Position numbers and translations under genes: made by a program. This document shows positions 6,967 through 12,606 of a stretch of 12,606 nucleotides of DNA, one piece after another. Source of the DNA: Rhodospirillaceae bacterium. GTDB taxonomy: Bacteria; Pseudomonadota; Alphaproteobacteria; Puniceispirillales; Puniceispirillaceae. How positions within the stretch are numbered: position 1 is the first letter of the stretch; each line of letters opens with the position of its first letter. The notes under the pieces are model-generated. The model saw only the letters and a list, made by a program, of their open reading frames with translations, was not told where the DNA came from and did not search any database. The DNA is taken from NCBI GenBank assembly GCA_002721775.1, contig PBLM01000017.1:21954-34559 (forward strand), written 5' to 3'.

Positions 6967-9738
6967 TTAATCAGCCGCGGATAATCGGGCTGCTGCAAAT
7001 TTTAGCTCAGGTATTTTGCCAAACGGATCAAGAGCTGGATTGGTAAGTTGATTTGCAGGAGCCTCTGTAAAACAGAAAGGCACAAAAATCATCCCCTTGG
7101 GCAGTTTTGGGTCAATACGGGCAGCCAACTCGATCTCGCCACGTCTTGTTTCAATCTTTACCATCTGACCAGGTATGATTTGTAGTTCTTTCAGGTCATA
7201 GGGGCTGATATGCACCTCGGCTACTGGTTCCAGTGCATCTAGAATAGATGCTCGCCTTGTCATTGACCCGGTATGCCAATGCTCAAGGAGACGCCCTGTT
7301 GACATAACAAGCGGATAACGAGAATCAGGGAGCTCATCAGGTGGCAGCACCTCTGCCGGTGTCATGCGCCCCCTCCCAGATTCCGTGGGAAAACTGTCTG
7401 AAAAGATAATATCCTGACCTGAGCTGGTTTCATCAGCACAAGGGTAGGTGACCGCATCTTCTGATTCCAGCCTGTCCCAGGTTATTCCTGTTAAAGATGG
7501 CATCACCAGCCGCATTTCAGCAAATACGTCACGCGGGTGTTTATAAGTCCAGTCTTGTCCCATCCGGCGGGCCAGTTCAGTGATTATCCACCAGTCCTGA
7601 CGCGCCTGCCCTGGCATGGGTACAGCAATCCGGCCCATCTGCACTCGTCTGTCTGTATTTGTTACCGTGCCGGTTTTTTCCGGAAAGGCAGAGGCAGGCA
7701 GAATTACATCTGCGTAGGCAGCTGTTTCAGTCATGAAAATATCCTGTACAACCAGATGATCCAGTTTCGCAAATGCAGCTCTGGCATGAGTCTGATCTGG
7801 GTCGGACATCACTGGGTTTTCCCCCATCACATAAATGCCCTTAATGGTTTGCTCGTAAGCAGCATTAGCAATCTCAACAACTGTTAAGCCCCTCTGCGCA
7901 TCTAGCTGGACATTCCAGACCGCTTCATATTGAGTGCGGACAGCTTCATCTGTGACAGGCCTGTAATCTGGATAGAACATTGGTATTAAGCCGGCATCAG
8001 ATGCTCCTTGCACATTGTTTTGTCCGCGCAAGGGGTGTAGGCCGGCCCCTTGTCGGCCAACATGGCCACAGAGGAGAGCTAGAGAGATCAGGCAACGCGC
8101 ATTGTCTGTGCCATGTGTATGCTGTGATACTCCCATCCCCCAGAAAATCATGCCAGCCCTAGCAATCACAAACCGTCTAGCCACATCGCGGATGATTTCA
8201 GGTTCGATGCCGCAGACGGGGGCCATTGCCTCTGCTGTCATGGCTTTGGTCTGTTCAGCCAGATGAGAAAATCCTTCAGTTTGGCTTTCAACATAAGCCC
8301 CATCATACAGTTGCTCTGTAATGATGGTGTTGATCATTGCGTTCAGCAGAGCCACATCACTACCTGGTTTGAAGCGCAGACTGGCTGTTGCATAGCGGTC
8401 AAGGGCCTGTCCTCGTGGGTCGAGAATAAACAGCTCTGCGCCTCGCTGTGCTGCATTTTTGATGAAGGTTGCAGCAACTGGATGGTTTACCGTTGGGTTC
8501 GCGCCGATCACAATGATGGCATCTGAATATTGACATTGGGAAAAAGATGCAGTCACAGCTCCTGACCCAATATTTTCCAATAAGGCCGCCACTGATGAGG
8601 CATGGCACAGTCTTGTGCAGTGATCAACATTATTTGTTTGAAAACAGCTACGCACAAATTTCTGAACTAAATAGGCTTCTTCATTTGTACCCTTGGCGGA
8701 CCCGAAGCCGGCAAGGGCAGATGGCCCTTCCGCAGACTTTATTGCTGCAAAGCCAACTGCGGCAGCATCCAGCGCTTCTTCCCAGCTGGCCTCACGGAAA
8801 TGGGTAAATGGGGTTGCGGGATCAAAGGTGTCTCCGGCTGATTTAGTAACATCTTTTCGTCTTATCAGCGGCACCTGCAACCGTTCAGAATTATGAATAT
8901 AATCAAATCCATAGCGACCCTTCACACAAAGTCTGCTCCGGTTTGCCGGTCCATCCCGTCCGGATACGGAGACAATTTTTTCATCTTTGACATGGAAGGT
9001 AAGTTGACAGCCCACACCGCAATACGGGCAAACAGATTCAATTTGACGGTCTGGTGTAATTGCCAGTTTCTGAGCCTTATCCAATACGGCCTTTGGCATG
9101 AGCGCGCCTGTTGGACAGGCTTGAACGCATTCGCCGCAACCTACGCAGGTTGATGCGCCCATTTCATCATTAAAATCAAAAATGATGTGAGCATTTGCTC
9201 CGCGTCCAGCTAGCCCAATAACATCGTTCACCTGAACCTCACGGCAAGCCCGTACACAAAGATTGCACTGGATACAGGCTTCCATATTTACAGCTATAGC
9301 TGGGTGGCTGCGATCCGGATGTGGTGTGGCTGTTGTGCGCGCAAAACGGCTGTCTGTTGCATTCTGTTTCTCAGCATAGGCCCAAAGCTGAGATTGTGGG
9401 TCAGGGGATGCTGTTCGTGTCGGTTGATCAGCGACCAGCAGTTCCATCACCATTTTTCGGGCAGTTTGTGCCCGCTTTGACGATGTGGAAACCACCATGC
9501 CCTCGCTAACTTTTCGCTGGCATGAAGCGGCCAGCACTCGCTCACCATCAATTTCTACCATACAGGCTCGACAATTACCGTCTGGCCGGTAGCCGCTGCC
9601 GTCCTTGTAACAGAGATGTGGAATATCAGTTCCAATTTCGGCGGCAGCCTGCCAGATGGTGTGGCCAGCTTTTGTCTTGACCTGTTTATCATCTAAAGTG
9701 AAGGTCACTTTCTTTGATTTAGTTATCAAGTCATCCAT
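6967..9738 (-). CDS. fdhF: NAD-dependent formate dehydrogenase alpha subunit (Mo/W-bis-PGD, Cys type)
   Basis: Catalytic subunit, 923 residues; oxidises formate to CO2 at a molybdenum or tungsten bis-pterin centre and passes electrons through Fe-S clusters to the beta subunit. Domains in order: a plant-type [2Fe-2S] ferredoxin domain with Cys43, 56, 59 and 73; a 2x[4Fe-4S] domain with Cys155/158/161/165 and Cys198/201/204/208; then the molybdopterin oxidoreductase domain with a proximal [4Fe-4S] site (CPYCGVGC at 237-244, plus Cys271). The active-site motif VDHCTRLCHASS puts Cys378 (codon TGC at 8605-8607) where selenoenzymes have Sec. There is no cysteine between 74 and 154, so the NuoG-like His-Cys3 cluster of FdsA-type subunits is missing. 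It starts 3 nt after the beta-subunit stop, so translation is probably coupled. The protein looks soluble, with no Tat or Sec signal. Confidence 0.93.
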   Translation of the reverse strand: MDDLITKSKKVTFTLDDKQVKTKAGHTIWQAAAEIGTDIPHLCYKDGSGYRPDGNCRACMVEIDGERVLAASCQRKVSEGMVVSTSSKRAQTARKMVMELLVADQPTRTASPDPQSQLWAYAEKQNATDSRFARTTATPHPDRSHPAIAVNMEACIQCNLCVRACREVQVNDVIGLAGRGANAHIIFDFNDEMGASTCVGCGECVQACPTGALMPKAVLDKAQKLAITPDRQIESVCPYCGVGCQLTFHVKDEKIVSVSGRDGPANRSRLCVKGRYGFDYIHNSERLQVPLIRRKDVTKSAGDTFDPATPFTHFREASWEEALDAAAVGFAAIKSAEGPSALAGFGSAKGTNEEAYLVQKFVRSCFQTNNVDHCTRLCHASSVAALLENIGSGAVTASFSQCQYSDAIIVIGANPTVNHPVAATFIKNAAQRGAELFILDPRGQALDRYATASLRFKPGSDVALLNAMINTIITEQLYDGAYVESQTEGFSHLAEQTKAMTAEAMAPVCGIEPEIIRDVARRFVIARAGMIFWGMGVSQHTHGTDNARCLISLALLCGHVGRQGAGLHPLRGQNNVQGASDAGLIPMFYPDYRPVTDEAVRTQYEAVWNVQLDAQRGLTVVEIANAAYEQTIKGIYVMGENPVMSDPDQTHARAAFAKLDHLVVQDIFMTETAAYADVILPASAFPEKTGTVTNTDRRVQMGRIAVPMPGQARQDWWIITELARRMGQDWTYKHPRDVFAEMRLVMPSLTGITWDRLESEDAVTYPCADETSSGQDIIFSDSFPTESGRGRMTPAEVLPPDELPDSRYPLVMSTGRLLEHWHTGSMTRRASILDALEPVAEVHISPYDLKELQIIPGQMVKIETRRGEIELAARIDPKLPKGMIFVPFCFTEAPANQLTNPALDPFGKIPELKFAAARLSAAD

Positions 9739-9741
9739 TGC

Positions 9742-11496
9742 CTAAGCCTTTTTGACGTGCGGTTTTGCCTTTGCCGCTAAGCTTTCATTTTGTCCAATAT
9801 CCCTTTGCATGATATCCTCGGGGAAATGTTTTATCGCGCTAAGTAGCGGGTTCGGAGCAGCCTGACCCAACCCACAGATACTGGCATCAGCCATAGTAGC
9901 TGCTAATTCACCTAGCAAATTTGTATCTGGGCAGGAGGCGGCCATCAATTCAGCTGCCTTATCTGTTCCTGACCGGCAGGGGGTACATTGGCCACAGCTT
10001 TCATGGGCAAAGAACTGCATGAGATTTTGTGCTGCCTTCCAGATATTATCCTGATCAGAGAGAATTACCACAGCATGTGAACCGACAAAACAGCCTTCTT
10101 CAGCCAGGCTGCCGCCAAAATCAAGTGGAATGTCTGCCTTGCTGGCAGGCAGAATACCGCCTGATGCCCCGCCGGGAAGATAGGCTTTAAAATGATGGCC
10201 ATCAGCCATACCTCCACAGGCGGCAATCAGCTCATCAGCTGTGCTGCCGGCGGCAGCGGTGACCAACCCAGGTTCTTTTACTCGTCCAGAAACAGAATAA
10301 GTGCGAAAGCCGGGGTGCCCCTCCTTACCTTGCTGATTGAACCATTCTGCACCATGTTCAAGTATGTCACGCACCCAGAAAAGCGTTTCAATATTATTGA
10401 CTAGTGTTGGCTGGCCAAATAAGCCTGTCTCAGCCACGTAAGGCGGACGGTGGCGCGGCAGGCCGCGCTTTCCTTCTATGCTTTCGATCATGGCTGATTC
10501 CTCACCACAGATATAGGCGCCGGCTCCGCGTCTCAGCTCAATATCAACATGCGCATCAAAGCCAGCCTTTGTCACTTTTGCCAGCTCAGTGTGTAACATT
10601 TCGATTATTTCTGGATATTCATCCCGCATATAAATATAAGCTTTTTCAATTCCCACGATATGTGCGGCGATCAAAACACCCTCGATCATTCTGTGTGGGT
10701 CGGTGGACAAATAATACCTGTCTTTAAATGTACCTGGCTCTCCCTCATCACCATTTACTGCAACATACTTTTTTCCATTATAGCCTGAAACAATTTCCCA
10801 TTTTTTTCCAGTAGGAAAACCTGCTCCCCCTTTCCCTTTCAAACCACTTTCATTAAGCGAGTTTAGTATTTGTTTTTTTGAAATTTTACCTTGTATAATT
10901 TTTTTCGCAATTTCATATCCACCCTGTTTCTTATATTCTTGTAAATTAATATAATTGGGAATTATTGGATCAAATTTATTATCTTCTATTGTTTTTTTTA
11001 CTTCTGCTAAATTTGCTTTATCAACATAATTTTTACCAACACATACAGTGGGAGCAACTTGACATCTTCCCATACAAGGGCCTGGTACAACTTTAATATT
11101 ATGATCTTGAAGACTTTCTAGATCTTTAAGTAACTTATGTGCACCAAAAAGTTCACACGTTAAACTTTCACAAACTCTCACAACTTTGATTGGAATATAG
11201 TTTGCACTATTTTTTACTATATTAAAATGTGCATAAAATGTTGCTACTTCATAGATTTCGGTTAGGGGTAAATTGGTTAATGTAGAAAGAGCTACAAGAT
11301 GTTTATCATACAATACTCCAAAATTATCTTGCAAAATATGTAAATATTCAATCAACTCATCTCGTCGAAATTGAGTTCCAATGAATAAGTTAGAGACCTC
11401 ATTTAAATAATTATCTTCGACTTGCCTTCCTTTAGGCAACCATCTACGCTTCTTTTTTTTTAAAGAAGTTTCTGTTTGAGAAACAAATTTATCCAT
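9742..11496 (-). CDS. fdsB: NAD-dependent formate dehydrogenase beta subunit, fused NuoE-like and NuoF-like domains
   Basis: Diaphorase subunit, 584 residues; takes electrons from the alpha subunit and reduces NAD+ through FMN. The N-terminal part (about 25-175) is a NuoE/FdsG-like thioredoxin-fold domain with [2Fe-2S] ligands Cys109, 114, 141 and 145 (CESLTC and GPCMGRC). The rest is NuoF-like: GLKGKGGAGFPTG at 218-230 (nucleotide site), NGDEGEPGTFKDR at 248-260 (FMN site), GAGAYICGEESA at 324-335, and the [4Fe-4S] ligands ESCGQCTPCRSG (Cys501, 504, 507) with Cys541. This fused form is known in two-subunit FDHs such as Methylobacterium FDH1. The N-terminal half is Lys/Ile/Asn-rich with AT-ending codons, and the remainder is GC-richer; the switch falls near residue 260 (about 10.7 kb). 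The frame is unbroken and all motifs are present. Start is the ATG at 11496. Confidence 0.93.
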   Translation of the reverse strand: MDKFVSQTETSLKKKKRRWLPKGRQVEDNYLNEVSNLFIGTQFRRDELIEYLHILQDNFGVLYDKHLVALSTLTNLPLTEIYEVATFYAHFNIVKNSANYIPIKVVRVCESLTCELFGAHKLLKDLESLQDHNIKVVPGPCMGRCQVAPTVCVGKNYVDKANLAEVKKTIEDNKFDPIIPNYINLQEYKKQGGYEIAKKIIQGKISKKQILNSLNESGLKGKGGAGFPTGKKWEIVSGYNGKKYVAVNGDEGEPGTFKDRYYLSTDPHRMIEGVLIAAHIVGIEKAYIYMRDEYPEIIEMLHTELAKVTKAGFDAHVDIELRRGAGAYICGEESAMIESIEGKRGLPRHRPPYVAETGLFGQPTLVNNIETLFWVRDILEHGAEWFNQQGKEGHPGFRTYSVSGRVKEPGLVTAAAGSTADELIAACGGMADGHHFKAYLPGGASGGILPASKADIPLDFGGSLAEEGCFVGSHAVVILSDQDNIWKAAQNLMQFFAHESCGQCTPCRSGTDKAAELMAASCPDTNLLGELAATMADASICGLGQAAPNPLLSAIKHFPEDIMQRDIGQNESLAAKAKPHVKKA

Positions 11497-11541
11497 TCTA
11501 CCGTTCCAATTATCATAATATATATTAAGTAATAAAATGTC
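11497..11541. promoter_or_regulatory. 45-bp divergent spacer between FDH beta gene and tusA
   Basis: The two divergent starts are only 45 bp apart, and the spacer is almost entirely A/T (TATCATAATATATATTA around 11511-11527), rich in -10-like hexamers on both strands. It must carry at least part of both promoters. No clear -35 boxes were seen. A GGAACGG stretch about 4 nt before the beta ATG may serve as its ribosome site; tusA has no obvious Shine-Dalgarno. Confidence 0.4.
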
Positions 11542-11793
11542 ATGAAAGATTTGTTTGAAAATGGTGAAATTGTGCTTGATACCAGTGGTACAGAATGTCC
11601 TATACCTGTATTAAAGGCAAGAAGACTAGCATCAGAATTAACAAAAGATGTTATTGTTAAAGTCATAGCAACAGATCCTTTAGCAGAAGCAGACTTTGAG
11701 CATTACTGTGAACAATCAAAATTTGAGTATTTAAATTGCACCAAAGTTAATGCTAAATTCATAATTCGATATAAATTTAAAAAACAGACTTAA
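11542..11793 (+). CDS. tusA: TusA/SirA-family sulfur carrier protein
   Basis: Small 83-residue sulfur-carrier protein and the only plus-strand gene here. The family signature is plain: LDTSGTECPIPVLKARR at 12-28, with Cys19 as the persulfide-carrying residue in the Cys-Pro-x-Pro motif, then VKVIATDPLAEADF at 39-52, as in the two-layer alpha/beta TusA fold. In E. coli, TusA passes sulfur from IscS to tRNA thiolation and also affects molybdenum-cofactor synthesis. Here it sits between formate dehydrogenase and moeA, so a role in supplying sulfur for the Mo cofactor is a reasonable inference, not shown. It is AT-rich like moeA and the 5' half of the beta gene. The stop overlaps the moeA stop tail-to-tail by 4 bp. 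The ATG at 11542 is the only sensible start; the ATG at 11537 hits a stop at once. Confidence 0.88.
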   Translation: MKDLFENGEIVLDTSGTECPIPVLKARRLASELTKDVIVKVIATDPLAEADFEHYCEQSKFEYLNCTKVNAKFIIRYKFKKQT

Positions 11794-12605
11794 AAAAGAG
11801 TCTCAAAATCAAAGTAATTAAATATATCACCCTTTTTAATCTCAGATACATCCTCATTGATTTCTATAATGCCATCTGAATATGAAACTGAACTAATCAT
11901 ACCTGATCCTTGTTTAGGATATTTTAGAGCAATATCTTGATTGTTTATTCTCTTTTTAATAATTCTCAGCCATTCCATTCTTTGTGTTTTTTTCTTCATA
12001 CTAAAATTAGCAACAATTTTATTTGAGTTTGGCAATTTGAAGCTTCCTCCTGATAATTTTTCTACTAATGGATTGATTAACATGGCATATAGTAATTGTA
12101 CAGAAACAGGATTTCCTGGTAGACAAATTACATAACAATTATTTATTTTTCCAACAGCAATAGGCCTACCCGGTTTTATTGCAGCTCTCCAAAAAAATAT
12201 ATTACCTAAGCTTGATAATGCATTAATTAAATGATCCTCATCACCTACTGATGCACCTCCAGCAGTAATAATAATATTATTATTTTTTGCAGCTCGTAAA
12301 AGATTATTTTTAACAAATTTTAAATTATCCCTAAGATTTCCATAATATTTTTTTGAAATAAATTTTTTATCTAGCAAGGAATTAAGAGCAAAAAAGTTTG
12401 AATTATTTATTTCTGAATTTTTTAGATTATTAGTTGGTTTTCGCAATTCGTTACCACTGGTAAAAAAACCAATTTTAATTTTTTTAAAGACTTTGACTTT
12501 TCTAATTCCAGATGCGGCAATTAAATTAATGTTTTGTTGGTTTATTTTTGATCCTTTAGATAAAATTTTTTGGTTTTTTTTAATATCTTCACCCTTAAGT
12601 CTATA
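11790..12605 (-). CDS. moeA: Molybdopterin molybdenumtransferase, 5' end cut by window edge
   Basis: MoeA inserts molybdate into adenylylated molybdopterin, making the cofactor needed by the neighbouring formate dehydrogenase. I read 271 residues, open to the right edge; full-length MoeA is about 400, so the N-terminus is missing. Seen from the edge inward: RLKGEDI, then INLIAASGIRKVKV, then GFFTSGNELRKP (the start of the MoeA/MogA-like domain), ITAGGASVGDEDHL, AAIKPGRPIAVGK and CLPGNPVSVQLLY, followed by the C-terminal beta-barrel domain ending at 11790. A TTG at 12446 lies inside the conserved GNELRKP motif and is not a real start. The gene is extremely AT-rich; one hand-counted line (12301-12360) has 9 G/C in 60. 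Confidence 0.9.
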   Translation of the reverse strand, partial: YRLKGEDIKKNQKILSKGSKINQQNINLIAASGIRKVKVFKKIKIGFFTSGNELRKPTNNLKNSEINNSNFFALNSLLDKKFISKKYYGNLRDNLKFVKNNLLRAAKNNNIIITAGGASVGDEDHLINALSSLGNIFFWRAAIKPGRPIAVGKINNCYVICLPGNPVSVQLLYAMLINPLVEKLSGGSFKLPNSNKIVANFSMKKKTQRMEWLRIIKKRINNQDIALKYPKQGSGMISSVSYSDGIIEINEDVSEIKKGDIFNYFDFETLF

Positions 12606-12606
12606 A

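Noticed and set aside
8605..8607. Possible selenocysteine at the FDH active site
   Set aside because: The codon is TGC (Cys), not TGA, and the frame is open throughout.
7537..9509. Several 60-116-residue plus-strand frames opposite the FDH alpha gene
   Set aside because: All are antisense shadows of a strongly conserved protein. None has a ribosome site or a family motif.
10600..10760. Frameshift or split gene at the composition switch
   Set aside because: The frame is continuous and the FMN-site motif NGDEGEPGTFKDR and following residues are intact, so there is no pseudogene.
12446..12446. TTG at 12446 as the start of a 218-residue protein
   Set aside because: It lies inside the conserved MoeA motif GNELRKP and the frame stays open with MoeA-like sequence to the right edge, so the gene is simply truncated by the window.
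1..12606. CRISPR arrays, tRNA or rRNA genes, insertion sequences, phage or defence genes
   Set aside because: No regularly spaced repeats, cloverleaf-like segments, transposase motifs or terminal inverted repeats were seen on either strand.

Overview
The window looks like a piece of a marine-type alphaproteobacterial genome. It holds a C4 (Shemin) 5-aminolevulinate synthase, a leucine-degradation cluster, and a two-subunit NAD-linked formate dehydrogenase whose beta subunit is a fusion. Protein style and moderate GC on the left fit a SAR116-like (Puniceispirillum-type) bacterium. From about 10.7 kb to the right edge the DNA turns strongly AT-rich with Lys/Asn/Ile-rich proteins, as in SAR11 (Pelagibacter-like) genomes. 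Both taxon names are inferences from composition and gene content only.

Layout. All genes except one lie on the minus strand. Positions 1-1359 hold the 5' two-thirds of mccA (biotin carboxylase subunit of 3-methylcrotonyl-CoA carboxylase, cut by the left edge). It is preceded in transcription order by mccB (1391-3019) and ivd (3056-4219), so the order is ivd-mccB-mccA, covering two consecutive steps of leucine catabolism. A 217-bp gap separates this operon from hemH (ferrochelatase, 4437-5471), which follows hemA (5-aminolevulinate synthase, 5575-6819); these are the last and first steps of heme synthesis. A 147-bp gap then leads to the formate dehydrogenase pair: the catalytic alpha subunit (6967-9738) lies 3 bp downstream of a fused NuoE/NuoF-like beta subunit (9742-11496). 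Divergent from the beta gene, on the plus strand, is a tusA-family sulfur carrier (11542-11793). It overlaps tail-to-tail by 4 bp with a partial moeA (11790-12605, molybdenum insertase), which runs off the right edge.

How they fit together. Formate dehydrogenase needs a molybdenum (or tungsten) bis-pterin cofactor. MoeA inserts the metal, and TusA-type proteins feed sulfur into cofactor synthesis and FDH activation, so the right third reads as a formate-oxidation and cofactor-supply module. The FdhD/FdsC sulfurtransferase and the small FdsD subunit that often accompany such operons are not seen here.

The most striking feature is a composition switch inside the single, intact beta-subunit frame. 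Codons upstream of about residue 260 are AT-rich and those downstream are GC-richer. Either allele or segment replacement by recombination at the conserved FMN-binding region, or a chimeric metagenomic assembly, would explain it. This should be settled before any synteny across 10.6-10.75 kb is trusted. No RNA genes, CRISPR arrays, insertion sequences or long repeats were seen.
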